From: Thermothielavioides terrestris NRRL 8126
Taxonomy: Eukaryota; Ascomycota; Sordariomycetes; Sordariales; Chaetomiaceae
Length of the DNA: 64,000 nucleotides
Assembly: GCF_000226115.1 (NCBI RefSeq)
Contig: NC_016462.1
Location: 620,001-684,000, forward strand
Direction of reading: 5' to 3'
In this document: positions 24,648 to 35,317 of the stretch, in pieces
Position numbering within the stretch: the stretch's first letter is position 1
How the letters are laid out: every line of letters begins with the position of its first letter
Program-made: the position numbers and the translations under genes
The notes under the pieces: generated by a model
The model's database searches: none
What the model was told of the DNA's origin: nothing
Seen by the model: only the letters and a program-made list of their open reading frames with translations

Positions 24648-26566
24648 CTTCTTCTTCAACGTTGACATGGGCCGGCCATGTGCTTTTCCTTCCCTCACCT
24701 CGGGCTGGCCAGGTCCGCCCCATCTGGTATGCCCACAACACGTGTACTGTACACTTCAGTACCACTATGGATCCATGCCAGGGAAGCGCACCCGGCTCAG
24801 CGGGCCCAGCATGCGTTTCAGGCAAATTCTCAGCAGGGCAGGGCAGCAGCACTCGTGTTGCGTTTCCCCCCCAAACACGCAAAGGGCCGAATGCTCGGGT
24901 TTCTGGGCGGCTGATTTCCGGACGCAGCGCGGCATTTGTTACTGGCCGGCCGGCTGGTTGGATTGTGCCGTGTTCCCAAACACAGGAGGCGTCGAATGCC
25001 ACGCGGCTTTACTCGTCTGTGGACGGCCTGGAAGAGATGATGCAGTGGCCTGTTTGTTTGGGTCTGTTCTCCCCGCCGGCCCGGCTGATTTGCCTGTTCT
25101 TCACTACGCTACTTCACTTCCCTGTTGCTGTTGCCGCTGCCGTTGCCGGGACGCACATAGTGTAACTCTTCCCCAGTCTTGCTCACCTGATAAGGAAGGC
25201 AGCCAAACAGGGAAACCGATCTGGCAAAGGACAGCGGTCTGCTTCAAAGTGCACTGTATTCCGTACACACCAGTGCCCGGGACCCCCGTGTTTCAACGGA
25301 TGGTGCCGAGCGAACATCTTGCTTCCTTTCATCACCAACCAACCAACCACATCCGCGTCTCGGCAGATGACTCTTTTTCTCCCAGGCAACACCGTCAAGT
25401 TCAACAGGGTCATGGTCGAATCCCCCAAGCTCGAAAGGTCAAAGCACTTGCGATCCGTCCAGTGAGAGCAGCGGGACACGGACAGTCAGCCCTTCTATTC
25501 GCCGGCGCTAACTACCGAGTTGACGTTATCACCGAGGTCGAGAACCGCATCATTGGTGATCAGTCTGTTAACGGAAAGCACCGCGCTCGAATGGCGGACA
25601 CGAACGCCGCACCGCCCGGCCGGGACATCCCCGGCCCGGTAAGGCCGCTGACTGGCTGGGTCATGGACTCAGGGATATGGCTTGGTTAACTAGTGTAGTG
25701 AGTGCAGCTGGCTGGGTTCTGCGTGAACCGGATCCTCCTTCGGTCAGGGGCACGCCAGGATCCAGGAACATTGTGGGCATCTTCCTCGTGGGTACTCAAA
25801 TCCAGATTCAGCAGAACGGAAAGAAACCTGAGAAAAGTCTGAATTACGGACTCGGGATGGTAATGCGAGCGCTCGGGGGCTGTGAGGTGGACATGTAGAG
25901 ATGTCTCTTGGCTGGGTGGCGAGGACTTGTGTACCCCCGGGAAAAGCCGTCACGTTGGCCGTTGGCGTGTCTGTCAAAGTCAGACATTGTGGGAGTTCGA
26001 GGAGTGACACAGAAAGGTCGGAAGGGGCCCGACCGTCTCTCGGTCACGACTCGGGCCGAGATCACTGGAGCTCATGGTGGTCCGCCGACTACACGAGTTA
26101 CTCGACCGGTGAACGGATATAACAACCCTTGTCTTGGAAACCAGGTGCTTGGACTGCCACGTGGTGTGATGCTGCCGGCCAAGCGAGATGAATAACCAGC
26201 TTCACAATGCTACCGTGTTTCGGACTTGACGTCGAGAGCTGATAATGTTACACTCGCTGGGATCCGACTCCTGTTGTGAGCCAACGGTCACACTCTTCCC
26301 AAGGATCCCGATCCAAACGCCTCTTAGTGCTATCGAATTTGGCGGAATCCGGTTCTTCCTTGGGTAACCTACCCGAATAATGGTTATTCTTTACACAGTA
26401 GTAACTATTTGCGAGCCGAGACTCACGAGACTGGGGAGACGACGACGAAAATACAGCAAGTGCCACTGCTCTCAGGTGTCAAAGCGCAGGAATCGGCGTC
26501 TCACTCTCACGTTTCCTCCTTTATAGTTGAAACCAAAAGGAAAGCCGGAATGTAGGCTGCTCAAGC

Positions 26567-26570
26567 AAAA
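26567..26570 (-). terminator. RNA polymerase III terminator of tRNA-Gly
   Basis: On the minus strand a TTTT run begins four bases after the tRNA 3' end, the usual minimal pol III stop signal. Confidence 0.6.
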
Positions 26571-26574
26571 GTGA

Positions 26575-26645
26575 TGCGTCAGCCGCGAATCGAACGCGGG
26601 GCCCATCGATGGCAACGATGGATTTTACCACTAAACCACTGACGC
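26575..26645 (-). tRNA. tRNA-Gly (anticodon GCC)
   Basis: On the minus strand the 71-nt sequence folds as a standard cloverleaf. The acceptor stem GCGTCAG pairs with CTGACGC, followed by discriminator A. The D-arm contains the A-box-like TGGTTTAGTGG. The anticodon loop TTGCCAT gives anticodon GCC, and the T-arm contains GTTCGATTC (B box). There is no intron, as is usual for this tRNA, and a TTTT terminator follows. It decodes GGC/GGU glycine codons. It is the only clear gene between 10 and 28 kb. Confidence 0.96.
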
Positions 26646-28047
26646 CTGAAGTGCTTTCTTAGCCACATTTGCCCAAACTGCCTGCCGGGGGTCTATTTGA
26701 GCAGGACACGGAAATGGCACAACACATTTGTCAACATGAGCTGGTGACAGAGAGGCTCGACAAGGACGTGTCTATCACAAAATACCATCTAATGTCAGTT
26801 GCCGGATCGAGCCAGCTTTCCAGCAACTGCAACTCATTGCGAAACAGTAAGCCAAGAACCAGGGCGTCTTGTTTTCGCACCACTGCACCACCATCTCAAC
26901 AACCGGTCTACCGCCCACGTCTCACACGGTCACACACGCATCCTATGTCCTTCTTAAGACGGCAACCGAGGCATGGGCAATAACACTACCCTATCCTACC
27001 CCCAATCTCATCAGTCTTCTACACAACGGAAAAGGGGCAGCCCTCCCGCCCCAGAGGGACCAGAAAAGCGAGGGCAGCAGTCTCAACCTCGCACCCTCTT
27101 GCCTCGCCGCCCGCAAAGATCTCCATCCCACCCAGCCCATCCTACCCCCGTCCCATCCCATCTAGTCAGTCCTTCATTCACCCCGACTAGCTACCAGACC
27201 AGAGCAGGCCGAATGGATCGCCACCGAAAAATGAGAACAACCTCCCAATTAATCAACTCCCCTCATATCAAAGACCAGACCAAACTCCCCCCCCCGTCCC
27301 AGGTCCCCATGTGCTCAGAACGCCGGCTAGAAAAGAGGTCGCGCAACTTTGCAGATAGTAGCCCCAAGGTGGCAAATAAAAGAAAGGGGGGCCCAGAGTG
27401 CAAAGAAAGGGGTAGTGTGCGGGAATATCGACATGTATTACCAGCAAGGACTTGATTTGTCTGGGCGGGGGTTGACTGTGGCCGGTGGGGGATCATGCGG
27501 TGAGAAATGACAACCCATGGCGATGGCAGCCATGTCATGACGGGACTTCAGTGTCCCAAGCCTTCCCATGTCATCCCAAGCTTCATCTCCATCCCCCTGA
27601 CCATGGGGATCTCCTTTTGTGGTCTCCTCCTCTAGAAAAGTGATCATTTTGGCGTGCCGTGCAGTCTGCGCGATCTCCTGCCAGCAGGCAAATTATTTCT
27701 TCTGGCTGATATTTGCTGTGGGTGTCCAATGGTGATGGACGGCTCCCACAATGGGTTCCATCCCGATTATAGCGAAGGGACATAAAAAATCTGTTTTCCG
27801 TCCCGCTGTCCTGCAAAATGCAGGATTGAAAAGACTTGTCCTGTCCACAGAAACATGGAGGGCTGACCAGTTCTCCTCCCGGGTCCCATGAAGCGGGACG
27901 GTCGGACTGTGTTCGCGCGTGTCGCACGACTGAAGGGACAGACGGACAAAAATATACTCGCGCCGGCGTTTCCACCGTGCTGCTTGCGGGCTCGTCGACC
28001 CAAGACCGTGATTACGGCAGCGGATGACCTGTCGGCTGCGGGCGCTT
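26646..28047. other. Intergenic region between tRNA-Gly and the TAF4 3' end
   Basis: No gene is seen. The part nearest 28047 probably holds the 3' UTR of TAF4, which is on the minus strand. Confidence 0.5.
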
Positions 28048-30115
28048 CTAGCTCCTGTCTTTGGGGCCCGACGAGTCCAGCTTGAGATAGGCGTCCTGAA
28101 TGGCCCTGGTCTCGATACCGTCCATTTCCAGCGCTGTTACCCAGTCCCGGAGCTGGATGTTCTTCCCTTTCTCCTTGTCCTCGCGCCAGGTGCCGAGCCG
28201 GGGGTTCCGCGGGTCCGGTGTAAGATGCGCCCTCTCCGGCGCTCTAGGGGTGGCTCCCGGCGCCGCGGTGCTCGGCTCTCCCGCAGTCGCCCTCGGCGTG
28301 CTCGGGCCGCTGCCCGATTTCTGCAACCACGAGTACTCTTTCTTTTTACGGCCGAAGCCGCCCATGAGAGTGCTGAGCGTCTGATTGGTGCTGGCCGTGC
28401 TGGAGGCCTCGGCTAACCTCGCGGCGGCAGCGCCCTTCTTTAGTTCTTTCTTCGAGGGCGCCTTCGCCGGAGTCTCGGCCTCGGGAGCCGCTCCGGAAGC
28501 GGGGGTCCCGGGGGCGACGGAGCCGGCGCGGGATCCGCTCTGGGCGGGCTCGGGATTGAGACGTTTCTGGCGCTTCCGCAGCCTTGCTTCCTCGACATCG
28601 CGGTCGACTTTTGCGCCGTCGCGCACAGCTTCCATGAGGTTCCTTGGGCCGCGCTTGCCGGCCTTGGATGATGTGCCTTGGGCGAACGCATCAAAGGAAC
28701 CTATTAAGAAGCACGGGTTAACAAGGACACAGGCACAGACAGGACAAGGTCGGCGTGACCGTACGCTTGCGGGAATTCGCGCTCGCAGCGCCGTCGGGGC
28801 CGTCGGGAAGAGAATCCAGACCGGTCCGGAGCGGCACTGCGACGTCGGCCCATTCCTCGGGGATCTCCCCGTGGGAAGTCGTCTGCCGGACGGTGGCGAC
28901 GCTGTTCGCATCTTCGATCAAGTTTCTCAGCCGGTGCTTCGTGGCGATGGATAGGAGCGCCAGCTGATCGACCAGGTATGCGTCGTGTGGGATGAAAGAC
29001 CCAGTGGTCGTCACGATGGCGCCGTCGGGACCGAGCTTCGTGCTGACCGTGACCTTCGGAGGGGGGAACTCCTGGGGAGGTCTCATCTTTCCCGCCTGGT
29101 TCGCATTCTTCAGCTCCAGGTTCAGACCCAGGCCGTGCTCCTTCGCGATCTTCTCGACGCGGTGGTGCAAGTTCGGAATGATGAGGAACGGATTCGTGAT
29201 TTCAAAGGTGCGCACGATAGCAAGTCGGCGGGCAGCTTCATCCCAGGCCCTTCGAGCCACCTCGGCCTCGTAGGCCTCCTGGCTGAGCGCAGTAACGGGT
29301 TCGCCCGGCTGGTTTGCCAGGCCAGCGCCATAGAAGGAGCCCTTGCTTCCGGGGGGGTTCGCGGGTGCGCCGGTCCTTGCCTCCTGAGCGAAGGTGCCGC
29401 CGTAGAACTCAGCCAGAAACTGCTCCTCGGCGCGGAGGTCGATGCCGGTGCCGGCCAGAGAGTCGATCACGTCGTACTCGAAGTCCTTCGCCGATTCCTT
29501 CGCCGACGGTTCCTTCGCCGACGGTTTTGACGGAGGACCCATGGCGCCGGGCATCGGAGGGGGCGGGGGAACGATAGGCGCCATGGTCGCTGTCGTGTAC
29601 TGCTGCGAACTGGGCGGGGTTGGTGCGGCGGGTGCGGCAGGTGCGGAAGGGGAGTTAGGGTACGACAGCCGGGTTTCGGGAAGAGAAAGGGCGGGCGTCG
29701 GGGCAGGTGACTGCGTTGAATTGCCGTTTGTATAGGGCATCGTGTACTGCTGTTGCGCTGCAGTCGGTGCGGCAGGATTCGAGTAGCTCGGGGTGGGCGC
29801 TGGCGGGGGCGCGGCAGCGGGAGTGGGAGCTGGCGACGCAGCGGACATCTGGGGGCTCCCGGCGTACGGCGTCGCGGCGTAGGGCGACTGCGGCGCCGGC
29901 GGAGGAGACGTGGGCGACGTCCGCGGTCGCTTGTTGGGGGGATTCGCGAATCCGGGCTGAGGGGTGCCCGCGGGCGAGGGCGAGTGCTGCGGCGGCGAGT
30001 AGGACGGACGCGGCGGCATCGTGGGCATCTGTGGCATTTGCTGCATTTGCTGCATGTGAGGCACATGCGACATCTGGGGCGGCGCCTGGGGCACCTGCGA
30101 CTGTGGTTGCGCCAT
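28048..30115 (-). CDS. TAF4: TFIID subunit 4 (TAF4)
   Basis: A subunit of the general transcription factor TFIID; TAF4 pairs with TAF12 through a histone-fold-like region and helps recruit RNA polymerase II. There are two exons, 30115-28765 and 28700-28048, joined across a 64-bp phase-1 intron (28701-28764); the codon C|GT gives NSRKRSFDAF. The product is 667 residues. Residues 1 to about 205 are low-complexity, rich in Pro/Gln/Met with MQQMQQM and SYSPPQ runs. A short tandem SAKE repeat (PSAKEPSAKES) precedes residue 212. The TAF4 domain spans about 212 to the end: DVIDSLAGTGIDLRAEEQ, ITNPFLIIPNLHHRV, then the conserved C-terminal RDWVTALEMDG..IQDAYLKLD. The start is the first ATG, in context GCCATGGC. 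It is divergent from YSH1 (1,083 bp between start codons). Domain identity is strong; the role is from family knowledge. Confidence 0.93.
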
Positions 30116-31198
30116 GGCAGGAAGTTCGCGAGCTGGCTTCGCCGATTCTGTTAAGCGGGAGCAACGGCTGCGGGAAGGCGATGATGTTGGTTGGTATCGT
30201 CGAGTTATCCCGCAGGCTCGCTGGGCGATTCGGTGCGCGGGGTGGGGGAAATTGCAAGAGGAAGCAGAAAATTGCCAGAGGGCGAAAAAAAAATCTTGCT
30301 AGGTTGAGCAGGCGCAGGGAAAGAACACGGATATGCTCTCTTCTCGAGGTCGCCGTTCACAGTTCTCAGTGCTCCGTTCTCAGCCGCGCAAAGTGCGCCT
30401 GCACCTTCCTGCACCTGCGTTTGCCGGCCAAAGCACCCTGCAGAGCGCCCATCCAGCGGGGTTCCTCGTTTTTCGCTTTTCTGGTCGGCGGGTAAAAGGG
30501 CGACAGAACCGATCGGGTCGATGCGGGTTCGGGCGCGGGCGCGGTCGCAGGGAGAATGAGCTCTGTCGCTCCTGCTGAGGTCGGGTTCAAAATCAGCTAT
30601 CGCTGCCGCGCGGCCGAGTCTGTCGCGTCCGGATTAGTCACGTGTTGAGGCTAACTTGGCAACTACCTAAATTCTTGGCGAGACCAAAGTTGAACCGTGC
30701 CAGCTGCCGGGTGCCTGGGGGCCAGTGGCGCTTGAGTGACTGAGCGAGCAGGCGCGTTGTTCTGTTGTCAGAGAGAAAGAGCCGCAGGGTCGCAGTGGCT
30801 GCAGCTCGATTTTGACCTCGTTCCAATCCAATCGAGCAACCTTGACCAGGCCGCAGCAGTTTCGCTCGCTCCTGCTATTGTTCTCCCGGCTCCGCGACTC
30901 TGAATTGGCCGCTGAATAGAAGAACCAACTCTGCAATTTGCATTGCATCCCGAGTTCTGCATCTCTGAATAAAACATCAGCTCGGTATTGTCCTCCTCAA
31001 AATAATTTTATTGCCATCTCGCAACGGCAGCTCTCAGCCGCCAAGAACGCAGATACACGCTGCATGGACAACGCCACGATTTGGCCACTCAATCTATCTT
31101 GATCTGTTGCCTCTTGTACCTGCGCAGATGACCGTCTGAACTGTCTGGAACTCTGCTGCCCTGGAACAAGAAAACAGAGATAGGGAGAGTGACTCGCG
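30116..31198. promoter_or_regulatory. Shared upstream region of divergent TAF4 and YSH1
   Basis: About 1.08 kb separates the two start codons and contains no other recognisable gene. It must hold both promoters and 5' UTRs. I identified no specific factor site. Confidence 0.5.
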
Positions 31199-34100
31199 AT
31201 GGCTTCCAAGCGGAAGGCCGCTGCAATGTCCTCGGCCGCTCCCGAGGAGCCCGTCGACCCGGCCGACGAGCTGATGTTCCTGTGTCTGGGCGGCGGCAAC
31301 GAGGTCGGCCGTTCATGCCACATCATCCAGTACAAGGGGAAGACCGTCATGGTGCGTTGTTGTGTTGTCCCTCGTCACCAACGCTCACTTGGCCCGCCGC
31401 CGTTCTCGCTGACTTTCATCGCCCCGGCCCGCAGCTGGATGCTGGTCAACACCCGGCCTATGACGGGCTAGCAGCGCTCCCCTTCTTCGACGACTTCGAT
31501 CTCAGCACCGTGGATGTGCTCCTTATCAGCCAGTAAGTGTGCCCGCGACCTCCTCAACCTCCTGCGCCTTGCCTGTCTACGCCTAGCACACGAGTCACTC
31601 TCCGGATGGGGCTACGGCCATGGGTAAATGCGGATCTCGCTTGGAATCATTGCCATGACATCCGTTGTCTCTGGATGGCGACTTCTGCAGGTCTACAGCA
31701 TGTACCGCCGACGGCCGTCGTTCGTGTGTGTGTGTGTGTGTGTGTATTCAGAAATATCAAAATACAATGTCTTGTCCGCCCGCTGCCTACCCTTGAAACA
31801 TGCCCCAGCGTGACGGCGCCTCATACCTGTCCCCAATCCTGATCCAGCATCCATGTCCCTGACCGGCTGACTGACTGGCCTAGTTTCCACATCGACCATG
31901 CGGCCTCATTACCATACGTCCTGGCCAAGACGAACTTCCGCGGCCGCGTCTTCATGACCCACCCCACCAAGGCCATCTACAAGTGGCTGATCCAGGACAG
32001 CGTTCGCGTCGGCAACACGTCGTCGAACCCGACGACCCAGCTCGTGTACACCGAGCAGGACCACCTGAACACCTTCCCCATGATCGAGGCCATCGACTAC
32101 CACACCACCCACACCATCTCATCTATCCGCATCACCCCCTATCCGGCCGGCCACGTCCTCGGCGCCGCCATGTTCCTGATCGAGATCGCGGGGCTCAACA
32201 TCCTCTTCACCGGCGACTACTCCCGCGAGCAGGACCGCCATCTGGTGTCGGCCGAGGTGCCCAAAGGTGTCAAGATCGACGTGCTCATCACCGAGTCGAC
32301 CTACGGCGTCGCTTCCCACATCCCGCGCCTGGAGCGCGAGCAGGCGCTGATGAAGTCCATCACCGGCATCCTCAACCGCGGCGGCCGCGTGCTCATGCCC
32401 GTCTTTGCTCTAGGCCGCGCGCAGGAGCTGCTCCTCATCCTCGACGAGTACTGGGGCAAGCACAAGGAGTACCAGAAATACCCCATCTACTACGCAAGTA
32501 ACCTCGCCCGCAAGTGCATGCTGGTCTACCAGACCTACGTCGGCGCCATGAACGACAACATCAAGCGCCTCTTCCGCGAGCGCATGGCCGAGGCCGAGGC
32601 GTCGGGCGACGCCGCAGGCAAGGGCGGGCCCTGGGACTTCAAGTTCATCCGCTCGCTCAAGAGCATCGACAGGTTCGACGACGTCGGCGGCTGTGTCATG
32701 CTGGCCAGCCCCGGTATGCTGCAGAACGGCGTGAGCCGAGAGCTGCTCGAGCGGTGGGCGCCGAGCGAGAAGAACGGCGTCATCATCACGGGCTACAGCG
32801 TCGAGGGCACCATGGCCAAGCAGCTCATGCAGGAACCCGATCAGATCCAGGCCGTCATGACGCGGAGCTCGGCCGGCGGGAGGCGAGCGCCCGGAGGCGA
32901 CGCCGAGAAGGTCATGATTCCTCGCCGCTGCACCGTGCAGGAGTTCTCGTTCGCCGCTCACGTCGACGGCACCGAGAATCGGGAGTTCATCGAGGAAGTC
33001 GGCGCTCCGGTGGTGGTAAGTGTCTCCTTTGCACTCTCTATCCTCCACGCACAACATTGGCAGCTAACCGTTTGCAGATCCTTGTCCACGGCGAGGTGCA
33101 CAACATGATGCGGCTCAAGTCCAAGCTGCTGTCGCTCAACGCAAACAAGACAGAGAAGGTCAAGGTCTACAGCCCGCGAAACTGCGAGGAGCTCCGCATC
33201 CCCTTCAAGACGGACAAGACGGCCAAGGTGGTCGGCAAGCTAGCCTCGATCCCGCAGCCCATGAAGATGCCCAAGGACGACAATGCCCAAGAGCCGCAGC
33301 TCATCACGGGCGTGCTGGTCCAGAACGACTTCAAGATGTCGCTGATGGCGCCCGAGGACCTGCGCGAGTACGCCGGCCTCACGACCACAACCATCACCTG
33401 CAAGCAGCGCCTCCGGCTGACCGCCGCCGGCATCGACCTGATCAAGTGGGGTCTCGAGGGCACCTTCGGCAGCATCGAGGAGCTGCCCGAGGCCAAGCGG
33501 CACCACGAGAACGGCACGAACGGCGACAAAAAGGACTACAGCAAGATGGACGAGGACGTGGACGAGGAGTACCCCATCGACGAGGTCGTCGCCGCCTATC
33601 TCGTCATGGGCTGCGTGACCGTCCGCTACCGCACCAGCGGCGAGGTGGAGCTCGAGTGGGAGGGCAACATGCTCAACGACGGCATCGCCGATGCCGTAAT
33701 GGCCGTGCTCCTCGGCATCGAGAGCAGCCCCGCCGCAGTGAAGCGTAAGCCGCCATTCCAGTCCGAAATCGAGCCTCATTCACTCAAGCTACTAACACCT
33801 TACCTTTCTCACTCTCTCCAGGGTCCGCAAGCAAACACTCCCACTCCCACGCCACCGACTCCTCCTCCTCCATCACCCTCCCCACCCGCAACCTGCACGC
33901 CAACCTCACCCCGGCCGACCGCCTGGAGCGCCTCATGCTCTTCCTCGAAGCCCAGTTCGGCGCCGACAATGTCTCGCCCATCGCCGAGCCCAAGCTGCCC
34001 TCGCCGCCCCCCTCCCCGCCAGCACCCACCACCACCTCCTCCTCGCCCTCCCCCTCCGCCACCTCCTCCAACGGCGCCGCCTCCATGGACGTATCCGACG

Positions 34101-34351
34101 ACGACAACGACCAGCAGCAGCGCGAACAGAGCAAACAACAACAACAACTAGAACAGCAGCAGCAGGCCGAGCTGGCGCGCCTGCACAAGCTGGGCATCCC
34201 CGTGCCGGGCGTGCGCATCAAGGTCGACAAGATGGAGGCGCGCGTCTGGCTCGAGGGCCTCGAGATCGAGTGCGCCAACAAGGTCTTTGCCGACCGCGTG
34301 CGCGCCGTCGTCGAGAGGGCCGTCGAGGTTACTGCGCCGCTGTGGGGGTAA
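31199..34351 (+). CDS. YSH1: mRNA 3'-end endonuclease Ysh1 (CPSF73)
   Basis: The zinc-dependent endonuclease of the cleavage and polyadenylation factor, which cuts pre-mRNA before poly(A) addition in the nucleus. Five exons: 31199-31351, 31435-31532, 31884-33015, 33078-33744 and 33822-34351, giving 859 residues. All introns are GT-AG. The metallo-beta-lactamase signature HFHIDH (residues 84-89) is split by intron 2 after two bases of His84, which fixes that junction. Other visible motifs are GGGNEVGRS near residue 30, [19 protein letters not shown] and TESTYG; the beta-CASP region has [17 protein letters not shown] and later SFAAHVDG. The C-terminal CPSF73 domain continues into exon 5, which carries a fungal-style Ser/Pro then Gln-rich insert before [20 protein letters not shown]. 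Intron 2 is long (351 bp) and has a (GT)11 repeat. All catalytic residues look intact. Confidence 0.96.
31724..31745 (+). repeat. (GT)11 microsatellite in YSH1 intron 2
   Basis: 22 bases of uninterrupted GT inside the 351-bp second intron of YSH1; likely length-polymorphic. Confidence 0.9.
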
Positions 34352-35317
34352 TAGCCGCTGTGGGAGTAGTAGGCGGGGAAGAGGGACGGAGGGAATGGCT
34401 GGCTGGCTTCGGATACGGATGTCTATCGGATCGGATTTGTTGAAGCTTGTTCTTGGACGGGGCTCGGACGGACCGGGCCAGACCGGAGAGGGAAGGCGGG
34501 GTGGTCAGGAGAGGCAGCGGAAGTATGGATACACCACAGTAACGGGAAAGGGAAGAAGGCTCCGTTGGTTGATTTTCTTTTGGCGGGCAGACCACAGACA
34601 ACGGGCAGGATCTAGATCTAGCCCTGCACTTTGACGGCGACCGGAATCTTCGGACGGGGCCGCACCTAGTGTTATCTCTTTTTGAGACAGGGTTTTAGCA
34701 CCTATAGTGTACGGTATTCCTACTATATTCTGATCTGTAACCCGTGACTCTTGCCCGTGAATAGTCGGGCAGCAGGCTTGACTACCCCAAGGGCTCCCGT
34801 TAGATGGGTTGAGCCACATCTTGTTACCAGAGATAGCACCAGCACTGCATCACAGCGGAAGGGGCTGACTGACTGCCTACCGGTTTCGTGAACCAAGTCA
34901 TCTGAAACAATTAGAATTTCTCTATCCGCCAAACCGCCCCTATTGAAGATGCATACTGTGGTAAGCCGTCAGTAGAGCTGAAGCCGCGCGCACCCTCGCA
35001 CCCCTTAACCAAGACCCCTTAACCAGCTCCTCCTCCTCGCAAGTCCAGGGGAGAGCGAGCGCTTCTATCCAACCTTGTATAATACAATGCAGCATCTCCC
35101 AAGCCGTCAACCCCATTGAATGGTAGATAACTCGTTGCAGACGAAGAATAGAAAAATGGTATATACCATACCCGCAACCCCCATGCCGGCAAGTTCAAAA
35201 TGCTCTCCAAACAAGAAGCGGACTGTGTGCTGTGAAGAATGGGAGCACCTCGTAAGTCATGCAACCTGTCTGTCTTCTATCCCACCTCACCGTCAATTGA
35301 TTCACCAACCCAGGGAA
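34352..35317. other. Convergent intergenic region YSH1 / Uds1-domain gene
   Basis: Holds the 3' UTRs of both converging genes. No further gene is seen. Confidence 0.5.

Larger units (their letters stand above)
14434..26574. other. 12-kb gene-poor stretch of ordinary composition
   Basis: No open frame here shows a recognisable domain, and I could not assemble a credible spliced gene by eye. The longest open frame (24667-25689, + strand, 340 codons) is Cys/Pro/Arg-rich and resembles translated GC-rich non-coding DNA. Local features are a C21 homopolymer (17835-17855), an A10T9 tract (24629-24647), a 16-bp perfect palindrome (22745-22760) and repeated GGTACCT motifs (18704-18733). Short, poorly conserved genes or non-coding RNAs cannot be excluded. 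Confidence 0.55.
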
